Source: Leptospirillum sp.
GTDB taxonomy: Bacteria; Nitrospirota; Leptospirillia; Leptospirillales; Leptospirillaceae
Assembly: GCA_027343785.1 (NCBI GenBank)
Contig: DAHWKF010000008.1
Coordinates: forward strand, 1-22,227
Length of the DNA: 22,227 nt
Direction: 5' to 3'
The number at the start of each line of letters is the position of its first letter. The first letter of the stretch is position 1. This document shows, piece after piece, positions 14,935 through 22,227 of this stretch. The notes under the pieces are model-generated. The model made no database searches and was not told the origin of the DNA. It saw nothing but the letters and a program-made list of their open reading frames with translations. The position numbers and the translations under genes were made by a program.

Positions 14935-15597
14935 TCAGGACTCCTCCCTGACCAGCCGTTCAAGTGCCGGTATCAGGTCTTTTTCCAGGGATTCTTTCAG
15001 CAGGCTGTCCAGGAGTTTTGCCGGAACCTTGCTGTCAAAGACGGCCGAAGGGGTCGGGGAATGTTCCCGTTCGCTGGTCTTGACGACACGGATGCTCTTT
15101 TCGCCGTTCTGGCGAATGATGACATAACGGCATTTCAGAATGGCCTTGTGCCGTACATGCAGAAGGTTGGCCCGGACACGATCTTCGAACGTGAGAATTT
15201 CCATGCGGACGACCAGCGCATGGTGTTTGGTGGACGCGTCGTAAGGTTTGAAGCCCTCGGATTTCAGGGAGGCCTCCAGCGATTTCCTGACCGTTTCTGT
15301 CAGGGAATGTTCGACCAGAAGTCTCGACGTGCCGCCGGTCGTGTGGAACAGAAGTCCAGCGTTATGGGCGTCTCCCCGGAAAACGACGGGTAATACGGCG
15401 ACGGGGACAGGTTCTGTGTTTTTGATCGTTTCAGGAGAGAATGTGAGGGTTCGGGGCATATCGATGAATATCGGCGGTTGTGGTCCGGTTGAACATGCTC
15501 CCGCGAGGACAAGCCCCAGCAGTAAGGCCATGGTTCTGGAGACAGGGATTTTCGGGGATACCATTCGCCATTTCAGATTGAAGGGAGGGTGTTCCAT
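14935..15597 (-). CDS. Lipoprotein of unknown function
   Basis: A 220 aa protein with an N-terminal hydrophobic segment ending in the lipobox LAGAC (Cys35), so probably anchored in the outer or inner membrane. The mature domain has an alpha/beta look (VPVAVLPVVF, then LTETVRKSLEASLKSEGFKPY, then ALVVRMEILTFEDR). This loosely recalls the YajG type of small lipoproteins. That match is by eye only. The ATG at 15597 follows AGGAGA. A nearer in-frame ATG (residue 12) is possible and would shorten the leader. It lies between a secreted protein and a cytochrome c gene in one minus-strand unit. Confidence 0.75.
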   Translation of the reverse strand: MEHPPFNLKWRMVSPKIPVSRTMALLLGLVLAGACSTGPQPPIFIDMPRTLTFSPETIKNTEPVPVAVLPVVFRGDAHNAGLLFHTTGGTSRLLVEHSLTETVRKSLEASLKSEGFKPYDASTKHHALVVRMEILTFEDRVRANLLHVRHKAILKCRYVIIRQNGEKSIRVVKTSEREHSPTPSAVFDSKVPAKLLDSLLKESLEKDLIPALERLVREES

Positions 15598-15625
15598 TCT
15601 TATATTCTCCTAAACGTGTGTTTTG

Positions 15626-16063
15626 TCAATGAAGACGTTTTTGATCCGGGGTTCCTGCCGATTGGTCCGTGAGATCTCTCATGACAGTAACGGAGCGTTG
15701 GATGAGGAGAGGTTTTCCGCCGGGAGGATTTTTCCAGAGTACGGCCATTTTGTGAACACCTGGCGCGGGAGAGGGGACATTGACGACTGTTTCTTTTCCA
15801 AGGGAGAGGTCTGCCAGTGCGACAGGGTTCCCGTCCATGTCGACGACGAGACGCCAGAATTCTTTGGCCGGAGGATGATGGTCAAAAACGACCCTGACGG
15901 GAATTTCCTTGCCAGCGTTTACCTTTTCCGGAATGTAGAGGTGCATCCCGTCTCCCGATGCTGAGGCGTTCACCGTCGGAAAGCCCGGTACTCCCGGCAA
16001 AAAAAGGTACCCGGCCAAGTATATGATAGTCGAAAGGCGCTTGCATCGTGAACGGTTCGACAT
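15626..16063 (-). CDS. Exported beta-rich protein of unknown function
   Basis: A 145 aa protein with a basic N-terminus, a hydrophobic signal segment and likely cleavage near NASA (about residue 35). The mature part alternates hydrophobic and polar residues, with Pro and Gly turns (HLYIPEKVNAGKEIPVRV, FWRLVVDMDGNPV), suggesting an immunoglobulin-like fold. No ligand motif is seen. The ATG at 16063 has GAGGG about 8 bases upstream. A longer in-frame extension upstream would run into the divergent gene and is rejected. It is first in a unit with the lipoprotein and cytochrome c. Confidence 0.7.
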   Translation of the reverse strand: MSNRSRCKRLSTIIYLAGYLFLPGVPGFPTVNASASGDGMHLYIPEKVNAGKEIPVRVVFDHHPPAKEFWRLVVDMDGNPVALADLSLGKETVVNVPSPAPGVHKMAVLWKNPPGGKPLLIQRSVTVMRDLTDQSAGTPDQKRLH

Positions 16064-16091
16064 AAAGGAAACCCTCTGGTAGAATTCCTGA

Positions 16092-16598
16092 ATGATTTTC
16101 AAACACAAATCCCCCCTTTTTTTAAAATACATCATCCTCGAACGGATTGCGAAGGGAACCCTGACCCTCATCCTGGGGATCGGTGGGCTGAGCCTGATCC
16201 ATGTCGATCTGTCATCTTTCCTTGTCAAAATATCCCAGAACTTCAATCTGGATGTTGACAACGCCTGGACCGGAAAGCTTTTGCACAAGGCCGGACTGAT
16301 TTCTCCCAATATGCTCAAGATGATTTCCGTCGGGGGGATTATCTATGGCCTGGTGAATTATTCTGTTGCTTGGGGGTTGCACAAGCGCTTCAGATGGGCT
16401 GAATATATGACCATTATCGAAATATCGGCATTGATTCCGTTCGAGGTCTATGCCATCCATGAGCATTTTTCCTGGATTCGACTGGGGGCGTTCGTCCTGA
16501 ATGTCATTATCGTGATATATCTCATCCGGAACAGGTCCCTGTTTCATTCGATGAAAGAGGATTCCGGAGTTGTCGAGACTATACTGCCGCCTTCCTGA
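16092..16598 (+). CDS. DUF2127 family membrane protein
   Basis: A 168 aa protein with about four helices. The family pattern is seen: an N-terminal ERIAKGTLTLILGIG, a second helix ISVGGIIYGLVNYSVAWGL, then RWAEYMTIIEISALIPFEVYAIHEH and a last helix VLNVIIVIYLI. The function of DUF2127 is unknown. Its start is only 28 bases from the divergent exported-protein gene, so at least one promoter must lie within coding sequence. The ribosome site is weak. The end overlaps the next gene by 29 bases. Confidence 0.8.
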   Translation: MIFKHKSPLFLKYIILERIAKGTLTLILGIGGLSLIHVDLSSFLVKISQNFNLDVDNAWTGKLLHKAGLISPNMLKMISVGGIIYGLVNYSVAWGLHKRFRWAEYMTIIEISALIPFEVYAIHEHFSWIRLGAFVLNVIIVIYLIRNRSLFHSMKEDSGVVETILPPS

Positions 16599-17784
16599 CG
16601 GGCTCGGTCCATCCGGACTGGCCTATCTCCTTTTGTTTTCCAATCTGCTCAATTATCTCGACAGACAATTGTTCCTGTCCCTTTTCCCCCTTTTCCGCCT
16701 TCGATTTTCACTCCCGGATCTGACTTTGGGTCTGCTGGCATCTTCATTTACGGCCGTATATGTTCTGGTAGCGCCTTTTGCCGGCATCCTGATCCGGGCG
16801 CTCTCCCCCGGAGCCCTGATTTCAGGAGGCATTCTGGTTTTTTCAGCAGGAATGGCGATTACGGGCCTGGCTCCGGACCTCCGGACCCTGTTTGCAGGCA
16901 GGATGTTGACAGGAGCCGGCGAGGCGGTTTTAACAACCCTTGCTCCCGTCTTTCTGATGAAGAGAAATTTCGCCCGTGTCCAGGGGACAGGGACAGGACT
17001 GGGCATATTCTATGCGGCCATTCCTGTCGGATCGGCCATGGGATTTGCCCTCGGGGCCATTTTTCCCCGGACCTGGGACTTTCAGTATGCATTATTGATT
17101 CCGGTGCTCCCCGGTATTTTATTGTCCTATCTGGTGTACAGGTCTTTTGAAGGTACAAGAGATGATGAAATCCGTTTCAAGGGAAAAGGGCATGTCCGGG
17201 AAGGCTTTTTCAAGAAATCGGTCCTTCTTTCGTTTTTCGTCCAGTCCGCCATCACCTTTGTTCTGGGAGGAATGGCCGCCTGGATTTCTGTTTATCTGAC
17301 CCGGGTCAAGGGGATGGGTCTCTCCAGGGCCAATTTTTTTTCCAGCGGCGCTCTCTTTGTCGGGGGCTTGTCAGGAATCTTGCTGGGCGGGTTTCTTCTG
17401 GACAGGGAGCGCCGAGAAGAATCTGGCGCGTGGGGTTTCCGGACGACCTTTGGAGGTCTGCTCCTGGGAGCTGCGGGGATTATCATCGTCCTGGCAGCTC
17501 CTGCAAACGGTTGGTTGATGCAGGGCCTCATACTGGCGACTTTTGGACTCTTCCTGGGAACAGTTCCGGTCAACTGTCTGATCCTGACAAGGAATCCCCC
17601 TCTTGTCTCGGCTCCTCTCATGGGATTGAGCTTGTTGATTTCCCATGTTTTCGGGGATTTGCCTTCTCCTTCGCTGATTGGCTGGGCTTCTCAGAAATCT
17701 TCACTTGATCATTCCCTGGGTTTCTTCCTTCTGGTGCCGGTTTTTTCGGCCATGATGGCCGTCTTTCTTTACCGGAAAGTCTGA
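16570..17784 (+). CDS. Major facilitator superfamily transporter
   Basis: A 404 aa membrane carrier with about twelve helices. The first helix ends in NYLDRQ, a signature of Spinster-like and organic anion MFS carriers. The loop between helices 2 and 3 is poorly conserved, while AGRMLTGAGEAVLTTLAPVF matches helix 4-5 patterns (G-x-G-E). The likely start is TTG at 16570 inside the DUF2127 gene, after GGAG at very short spacing; later starts would cut the first helix. The substrate is unknown. An inverted repeat GTCTGA/TCAGAC (17779-17802) covers the stop codon. Confidence 0.88.
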   Translation: MSRLYCRLPDGLGPSGLAYLLLFSNLLNYLDRQLFLSLFPLFRLRFSLPDLTLGLLASSFTAVYVLVAPFAGILIRALSPGALISGGILVFSAGMAITGLAPDLRTLFAGRMLTGAGEAVLTTLAPVFLMKRNFARVQGTGTGLGIFYAAIPVGSAMGFALGAIFPRTWDFQYALLIPVLPGILLSYLVYRSFEGTRDDEIRFKGKGHVREGFFKKSVLLSFFVQSAITFVLGGMAAWISVYLTRVKGMGLSRANFFSSGALFVGGLSGILLGGFLLDRERREESGAWGFRTTFGGLLLGAAGIIIVLAAPANGWLMQGLILATFGLFLGTVPVNCLILTRNPPLVSAPLMGLSLLISHVFGDLPSPSLIGWASQKSSLDHSLGFFLLVPVFSAMMAVFLYRKV

Positions 17785-17904
17785 TCCGATATGCGGTCAG
17801 ACGGTAGAAAAGGTATTCCCCTCTCTGGAAACATGTCTTCAATTGGGATAGGATGAGGAAGACCGATAGGGGAAGTTAACGATAATTTCTGGAGAAGCAC
17901 CGAA

Positions 17905-18363
17905 ATGACTGCAAAAGACCTGATGACCAGTTCCCTGGTATCCGTGACACCGGAAACATCTCTCAGGGAATTGGCGGATGTTCTGGTCAAAAATCGTCTG
18001 AACGGAGTGCCGGTTCTTGATTCCAACGGGAATTTCCTGGGGGTTGTGGGCGAACATGACCTGATCCACCATGAAAAACCATTGCATATCCCCACAACCG
18101 TTTCTCTGCTGGATGCCTGGTTTTTCATCGAGCCTCCCGGTCGTCTCAAGAAGGAGATCGAGCGGATATCGGCAACCCAGGTTGCGGACATTTACCAGAA
18201 GAACCCGGCGACAATCACGCCGACATCAACAATTGAAGAAATGGCCCAAATTTTTGAAAAAACAAACGCCGACCTGTTGCCGGTCCTTGAAGGGGGGAAG
18301 CTTGCGGGAGTTGTCGGAAGGACAGACCTGCTGAGAGCGCTCGCCCAGGATGAAATTGCCTAG
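17905..18363 (+). CDS. CBS-domain pair protein
   Basis: A 152 aa protein made almost wholly of two CBS motifs (about residues 5-60 and 93-148): MTSSLVSVTPETSLRELADVL then GVPVLDSNGNFLGVVGEHDL, and PATITPTSTIEEMAQIF then LPVLEGGKLAGVVGRTDLL. Such stand-alone pairs bind adenine nucleotides and act as sensors. The linker of about 30 residues between them is rich in Ile, Leu and Phe. GGAGAA lies about 10 bases before the ATG. The end overlaps tsaE by 14 bases. Confidence 0.92.
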   Translation: MTAKDLMTSSLVSVTPETSLRELADVLVKNRLNGVPVLDSNGNFLGVVGEHDLIHHEKPLHIPTTVSLLDAWFFIEPPGRLKKEIERISATQVADIYQKNPATITPTSTIEEMAQIFEKTNADLLPVLEGGKLAGVVGRTDLLRALAQDEIA

Positions 18364-18901
18364 CGTGGTCCTTTGTCCGCCGGATTTTTCCACGGGTATT
18401 TGCGGGGAATCCATGAGACCGTTTCTCCCCGCCGGAACCCTGCTGATCCTGGAAGGTCCCACCGGAATAGGGAAAACGGAACTGGTGAGAGGATTCATGA
18501 GAAGTCTGGGGTTCAGGGGGCAGGTCAACAGCCCGACATTTGTGACCCATCAGGTTTACTACGGTGAAGGGTGGCGGGTTTTTCATGGCGACATGGATCG
18601 TTTGCCGCCGACCGGGGATGACCCTGATTTTATCGAACCCCTTCTGGAAGACCGGATCTGTTCATGGTCTTTTGTTGAATGGGGAGACAAGCTCCCGTCT
18701 TCCATCCGTGAACTCTTTCCTGTCGTTTGCCGTCTCAGTATGTTGTGGGAAGGGGAAGGGGAACGGATCTTGACCCTGACCACGACAAGAGGAGAGGATC
18801 ACGGCTGGGTCCGGCAATGGGAGTCGGTATGTCGGAAGCGCGTTCATGAAGCTCTGCCGGATCTTTCGGCCGGAAGAAGGGAGGGTCAGTGGAGTCTTTG
18901 A
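18350..18901 (+). CDS. tsaE: tRNA threonylcarbamoyladenosine biosynthesis ATPase TsaE
   Basis: ATPase that works with TsaB and TsaD to put the threonylcarbamoyl group on A37 of ANN-reading tRNAs. It is 183 aa. It has a Walker A GPTGIGKTELVRGF, the family-specific VNSPTFVTHQVYY, then FHGDMDRL (the H-x-D-x-x-R-L element) and a SFVEWGDKL segment. The C-terminus is a little longer than usual and Trp/Arg-rich. The ATG at 18350 lies within the end of the CBS gene with no strong ribosome site, so coupling to upstream translation is likely. Confidence 0.93.
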   Translation: MKLPSVVLCPPDFSTGICGESMRPFLPAGTLLILEGPTGIGKTELVRGFMRSLGFRGQVNSPTFVTHQVYYGEGWRVFHGDMDRLPPTGDDPDFIEPLLEDRICSWSFVEWGDKLPSSIRELFPVVCRLSMLWEGEGERILTLTTTRGEDHGWVRQWESVCRKRVHEALPDLSAGRREGQWSL

Positions 18902-19422
18902 GCGCCCCCTGGAGAATGCGTTACATCAAGGGTGAGTCCCGTGCGACCGAAGATGGGGGCTGTGTACTTTGTGAACTTTCCCGATCCGGAGTGCGAAAGG
19001 ATCGTCTTGTCCTGCACAGGACCGCGCTTTGCTATGTCGTTCTGAATGCTTACCCATACACCAGCGGTCATCTGATGGTGGTTCCGCACGACCATGGGGG
19101 GACATTGTCCGGCCAGAGTCCGGAAAGCCTCCGGGAAATGATGGACCTCCTCCGGATTTGCGAAAAAATTCTGGAAAAGGAGTATAATCCATCCGGATTC
19201 AATCTCGGGATTAATGTGGGAAAAAGTGCGGGTGCGGGAATACGGGATCATCTCCACGCGCACATTCTCCCGCGCTGGGAAGGGGATACGAATTTCATGA
19301 CGACGATTCATGAAGTCCGGGTTCTCCCAGAAGAGCTCCAGGCTTCCTATGACCGTCTTTATCCCCACTTCCGCTGTCTTGAAAATGGGGTGAAGGCGGA
19401 TGTCGGGGAACGCTTCCAGTAA
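18889..19422 (+). CDS. HIT family hydrolase/phosphorylase (Ap4A phosphorylase-like)
   Basis: A nucleotide-binding enzyme of 177 aa. It has the histidine triad HLHAH in GAGIRDHLHAHILPRW, an N-terminal CVLCEL pair of cysteines that may bind zinc, and NAYPYTSGHLMVVPH, the conserved central strand-loop. The N-terminal PWRMRYI and overall layout resemble the mycobacterial Ap4A phosphorylase type (Rv2613c) more than plain HINT proteins, a judgement made from memory. The GTG at 18889 has GGGAGGG about 4-5 bases upstream and overlaps the tsaE end by 13 bases. Confidence 0.9.
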   Translation: MESLSAPWRMRYIKGESRATEDGGCVLCELSRSGVRKDRLVLHRTALCYVVLNAYPYTSGHLMVVPHDHGGTLSGQSPESLREMMDLLRICEKILEKEYNPSGFNLGINVGKSAGAGIRDHLHAHILPRWEGDTNFMTTIHEVRVLPEELQASYDRLYPHFRCLENGVKADVGERFQ

Positions 19423-19436
19423 GAAAGGATACGGCC

Positions 19437-20132
19437 ATGAAACGTCCGGTGTTTTTGGTTCTTTCCGCCGCTTTTTTCGTCGCCCTCCTGAGCCCTTCCC
19501 CTTTGTTGGCTTGGGTGGTGGACCAGAAGGCGGACTATCCTGTCAAGGCCGTCCACCAGCAGCTGGCTTCCCTTTATGGAGAATACAGGAATCTGGCCCA
19601 GGAAATGGATTCCATGCTGGACCGGACAGATGTCTCGCCAGCCGCTTACGCCCGTTGGCAGAAATCCTGGTCCAGCAGGATGATGGTCGCAGAAGCCCAG
19701 CTCCACGGGTTTTATGATTATTTTATGCCGATCAACCAGCATCCATGGACCCGGGAAGCCGCCGTCTTTACCGATCTGCAGGGTGTCCGGGAGTGGTTGT
19801 GGACCGTCGAGCAGGACAAGGAAAGTCTTGTCCTTGGAAAGCCGAATTTCGATATCGACAAGGGAAAGATCTACCCCCGCAACATCGAGATGTATCGCGG
19901 GTTTCTTCTGAAAGCGGGTTCTATCTTGACCGGTGGCCCTTTTTCAGGTAATTTTTTCAAGGACACGCAGGCGACGATCCTCGCAAATTACTGTGTTTAT
20001 CCAGAGGTGCACAAGGACGGGTCGACCCACATGACCAAGCTGGTCAAGCCCTCGTTTCATCATATGGGGCTTGAAAATGGTTTGGCGATGGAACAGAAAG
20101 ACCTCCCGAAATCATCCGCATCTTCCCCCTGA
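19437..20132 (+). CDS. Exported protein of unknown function
   Basis: A 231 aa protein with a strong signal peptide (residues 1-25, cleavage after LLA). The mature region is mostly helical with many aromatic residues (Trp in WVVDQ, WQKSWSSR, HPWTRE, EWLWTVEQ), and one cysteine in NYCVYPEVHKDG. No haem, metal or enzyme motif is recognised. A start with GAAAGGA upstream and only a 14-base gap from the HIT gene support co-transcription. I do not recognise the family. Confidence 0.75.
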   Translation: MKRPVFLVLSAAFFVALLSPSPLLAWVVDQKADYPVKAVHQQLASLYGEYRNLAQEMDSMLDRTDVSPAAYARWQKSWSSRMMVAEAQLHGFYDYFMPINQHPWTREAAVFTDLQGVREWLWTVEQDKESLVLGKPNFDIDKGKIYPRNIEMYRGFLLKAGSILTGGPFSGNFFKDTQATILANYCVYPEVHKDGSTHMTKLVKPSFHHMGLENGLAMEQKDLPKSSASSP

Positions 20133-20158
20133 TGAAGGGGATTTCCGAAGCCTTTTAA

Positions 20159-20180
20159 TTCCAGGTCCGTGAGCCTGGGA
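20159..20180 (+). promoter_or_regulatory. Candidate PyrR-binding hairpin over the pyrR ribosome site
   Basis: TTCCAGG (20159-20165) pairs with CCTGGGA (20174-20180). Seen as RNA, the top of the hairpin reads U-CCGUGA-G. The six loop bases fit the CNGNGA loop I recall for PyrR-binding RNA. The 3' arm runs into the ribosome site AAAGG (20180-20184), 9 bases before the pyrR TTG. PyrR with UMP could bind here and block translation, as described for actinobacterial pyr operons. The 61-base gap is too short for a Bacillus-type attenuator. Confidence 0.5.
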
Positions 20181-20193
20181 AAGGTTCCTGTCG

Positions 20194-20793
20194 TTGGATT
20201 CTTTCAGTTCTCCCCCATCTCCCGCGCGGCCGGAGGAGTCCGTCTCCTCCCGGAAGATTCTGCTGGATGCGGAGCAGATTGATCGCATGATCCGCCGTAT
20301 GGCGCATGAAATCCTGGAGCGAAACCAGGGATCCCGCGATCTTTACCTCATCGGCATCCTTCAGGGTGGCGGAGCGCTGGCCCGTCGGCTGGCATCCAGT
20401 CTTCAGTCGATCGAAGGCAGCCCCGTATCCCTCGGAACAGTGGATATCACACTCTACCGGGATGATCTGTCGACCAAACCCTCTCCCCCATTCCTGAAAG
20501 AAAGTCTTCTTCCGGAATCCGTCGACCACAAGAAGATCGTCCTGGTCGATGATGTCCTGTATACCGGCAGGTCCGTCCGGTGTGCGCTCGATCTCCTGAT
20601 GGATCTGGGAAGACCGACGCTCGTGCAGCTCGCCGTTTTGATTGACCGGGGCCATCGCGAACTTCCGGTCAGGGCTGATTTTGTCGGCAAAAACATTCCG
20701 ACAGGGCGGGATGAAGTGGTGGAAGTTTCGCTTGAGACCAACCGGGAATCCGTTGCCCTTCTGCGGAAGGAAACCGGAAAGGGGACCGTGTGA
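20194..20793 (+). CDS. pyrR: Bifunctional pyr operon regulator / uracil phosphoribosyltransferase PyrR
   Basis: RNA-binding regulator of pyrimidine synthesis that may also make UMP from uracil and PRPP. It is 199 aa, with about 20 extra N-terminal residues rich in Ser and Pro. It has LLDAEQIDRMIRRMAHEI, LIGILQGGGALARRL, the PRPP loop VLVDDVLYTGRS (about 116-127) and the PVRADFVGKNIPT segment typical of PyrR. The TTG at 20194 is the assumed start. The true start could be slightly later, since family members usually begin near residue 18-20. It overlaps pyrB by GTGA. Confidence 0.93.
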   Translation: MDSFSSPPSPARPEESVSSRKILLDAEQIDRMIRRMAHEILERNQGSRDLYLIGILQGGGALARRLASSLQSIEGSPVSLGTVDITLYRDDLSTKPSPPFLKESLLPESVDHKKIVLVDDVLYTGRSVRCALDLLMDLGRPTLVQLAVLIDRGHRELPVRADFVGKNIPTGRDEVVEVSLETNRESVALLRKETGKGTV

Positions 20794-21716
20794 CCGATTT
20801 TCTGTCGTCATCCCACCTGTTGTCCATCGATGATCTGTCACTTGATGAAATGAACGGCATTTTCCGGACGGCGGATTCTTTTCTGGATCTTTCTTCACGG
20901 ACGGTCAAAAAGGTCCCTTCCTTGAGGGGTAAAACGCTGGTCAACCTTTTTTACGAGCCCTCGACCCGGACCCGGACATCGTTCGAGATTGCCGCCAAGA
21001 GGCTATCGGCGGACGTCATCAATATCACCACCTCCCAGAGCAGCGTCGTGAAGGGGGAAAGCCTTCTCGATACGGTGAGGACCATCGAGGCGCTGGGGGC
21101 GGACGGTGTCGTCATCCGGCACCCTTCGTCCGGGGTTCCAGAATGGATTTCCCGCCGGGTGGGCTGTCACGTGATCAACGCGGGAGACGGGTTACGGGAG
21201 CATCCCACCCAGGCTCTTCTGGATCTGTATACCATCCTGAAACGAAAGGGCGGCTTCACCGGTCTGCGTGTGGCGATCGTCGGTGATATCCTGCACAGCA
21301 GGGTTGCCCGCTCCAATATACGGGCCCTGACACGGATGGGAGTCGATGTTCGACTGGTGGGGCCCCCCACCTTGATCCCCAGAGACATGAGCGGATGGAA
21401 AGTGACTGTAGAGCATGATCTTCGGGAGGGGATCAAAGGCTGTGACGTTGTGATGGCGTTGCGGCTCCAGCTTGAGAGGGCAACGGCCAGTTTCATTCCT
21501 TCCCTCAGCGAATATGCCCGGCTTTACGGGATTTCCCCTTCGGTGCTCCGTTTCGCCAGTCCCGATGTGCTTGTGCTTCACCCCGGCCCGATCAACCGGG
21601 GCATTGAAATCCAGGACGAAGAGGCATTCCATTCCCATTCAGGGATTCTGGACCAGGTCCATTATGGAGTCGGGATTCGGATGGCTGTCCTGTATCTCCT
21701 GATGGCAGGGCAATAG
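20790..21716 (+). CDS. pyrB: Aspartate carbamoyltransferase catalytic subunit
   Basis: Makes carbamoyl-aspartate from carbamoyl phosphate and aspartate, the committed step of pyrimidine synthesis. The 308 aa length is normal. Motifs seen: EPSTRTRTSFE (56-66) for carbamoyl phosphate, SSVVKGES with the mobile-loop Ser and Lys, GLREHPTQALLD, and HPGPINRG near the C-terminus. The GTG at 20790 overlaps the pyrR stop and has AAAGGGG upstream. No regulatory chain gene (pyrI) is seen, as expected for bacteria with PyrR. Confidence 0.97.
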   Translation: MTDFLSSSHLLSIDDLSLDEMNGIFRTADSFLDLSSRTVKKVPSLRGKTLVNLFYEPSTRTRTSFEIAAKRLSADVINITTSQSSVVKGESLLDTVRTIEALGADGVVIRHPSSGVPEWISRRVGCHVINAGDGLREHPTQALLDLYTILKRKGGFTGLRVAIVGDILHSRVARSNIRALTRMGVDVRLVGPPTLIPRDMSGWKVTVEHDLREGIKGCDVVMALRLQLERATASFIPSLSEYARLYGISPSVLRFASPDVLVLHPGPINRGIEIQDEEAFHSHSGILDQVHYGVGIRMAVLYLLMAGQ

Positions 21717-21727
21717 AAGGGATAAAG

Positions 21728-22227
21728 ATGGACAGGTCTGACCGGGAAAGGTCTTTTTTTCTGAGAGATGTCCGGCTTCTGGATCCGGCGACCGGTGTGG
21801 ACATGATCGGGGATCTCCGGGTGGAACAGGGGCGGATCAAGGAGTTCGGGACCATTCCTCCTCCCGGACCCTCCATCCCGGTCTTGGAAGGGGAGGGGTG
21901 TGTGGTCACCCCGGGACTTGTCGATGTCCATGCCCACTTCCGGGAGCCCGGGTTTGATTATAAGGAAACGATCGGGACGGGATCCCGGGCCGCTGTGGCC
22001 GGAGGGTATACCACAGTTTGTGTGATGGCCAATACGGATCCGGTCAATGACCATCCGGAGGTCACGCTCGGGATGATCAACAAGGCGAGGGAAATCGGGT
22101 TGTGCCGGATTTTTCCCATAGGAGCCGTTTCCCTGGGCCTGAAAGGAGAAACCCTGACGGAAATGGGAGCTCTTTCCCGAGCCGGATGCGTCGGATTTTC
22201 GGATGACGGACTTCCTGTCAAAACTTC
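21728..22227 (+). CDS. pyrC: Dihydroorotase (class I), 5' part, cut by the window end
   Basis: Closes carbamoyl-aspartate to dihydroorotate. The first 166 codons are present and open to the last base. The metal site HAHFREPG (68-75, His68 and His70) and the GFSDDG segment (156-161) are visible, as is the amidohydrolase start VTPGLVDVH. Class I type is judged from the HFREPG form. The ATG at 21728 has AAGGGA about 7 bases upstream and lies 11 bases after pyrB. Confidence 0.95.
   Translation, partial: MDRSDRERSFFLRDVRLLDPATGVDMIGDLRVEQGRIKEFGTIPPPGPSIPVLEGEGCVVTPGLVDVHAHFREPGFDYKETIGTGSRAAVAGGYTTVCVMANTDPVNDHPEVTLGMINKAREIGLCRIFPIGAVSLGLKGETLTEMGALSRAGCVGFSDDGLPVKT

Noticed and set aside
17779..17802. 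Inverted repeat GTCTGA/TCAGAC at the MFS stop as terminator
   Set aside because: Six pairs with a 12-base loop and no T-run; could be chance.
20127..20145. TCCCC/GGGGA hairpin between the exported protein and pyrR as terminator
   Set aside because: A short stem overlapping the stop with no following T-run, so the pyr genes may still be read from upstream.
1..22227. Mobile elements, CRISPR, tRNA or rRNA
   Set aside because: No transposase-like protein, direct-repeat array, cloverleaf with CCA region, or rRNA-like sequence was seen in reading both strands.

Overview
The window looks like chromosome of a chemolithoautotrophic bacterium, most likely a Leptospirillum-type acidophilic iron oxidiser (Nitrospirota). 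This rests on protein character from memory, mainly the split cytochrome b complex with a multihaem c subunit, together with a GC content slightly above half. No database search was possible. Genes are dense, often with ATGA, GTGA or TTGA overlaps. I saw no transposase, phage gene, CRISPR array, rRNA or tRNA.

Layout. Positions 1-1932 (minus strand): a cluster of palindromes, an M14-type zinc carboxypeptidase and NAD kinase. Positions 1933-2454: a non-coding gap with a near-consensus sigma-70 promoter and a structured leader. Positions 2455-8066 (plus): the centrepiece, a Rieske/cytochrome b operon. It encodes a GltD-like FAD/NAD(P)/Fe-S protein, a Rieske protein, a b6-like cytochrome b, a subunit-IV-like C-terminal cytochrome b half, a small one-helix membrane protein and a membrane-anchored tetrahaem cytochrome c, and it ends in a strong terminator. 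A second terminator-like hairpin, followed by three more hairpins, lies inside the operon between the Rieske and cytochrome b genes. Positions 8105-9903: a DrrAB-type ABC exporter. Positions 9989-11554: yajQ and a lipoprotein-type sppA. Positions 11515-13429 (minus): a small secreted protein, a MOFRL-type glycerate kinase broken by a one-base frameshift, and a small membrane-anchored YHS-like protein. Positions 13466-14554 (plus): a MidA/NDUFAF7-type methyltransferase. Positions 14568-16063 (minus): an envelope trio of monohaem cytochrome c, lipoprotein and secreted beta-rich protein. Positions 16092-17784 (plus): a DUF2127 membrane protein and an MFS transporter. Positions 17905-22227 (plus): CBS-domain protein, tsaE, HIT hydrolase, an unknown exported protein, then pyrR-pyrB-pyrC (pyrC runs off the end).

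How the genes may work together. The bc-type operon should move electrons between the quinone pool and periplasmic cytochromes. Two features make it stand out. Cytochrome b carries a cysteine in an FCLGGIT context, matching the cysteine that holds the extra haem ci (cn) of b6f. A soluble-type flavin/NAD(P)/Fe-S protein is translationally coupled to the Rieske gene. In an iron oxidiser this suggests a complex suited to uphill electron flow, with a cytoplasmic NAD(P)- or ferredoxin-linked module meeting haem ci at the inner quinone site. That part is inference. In the pyr region, a hairpin with a PyrR-like loop overlaps the pyrR ribosome binding site and suggests translational feedback by UMP-bound PyrR.
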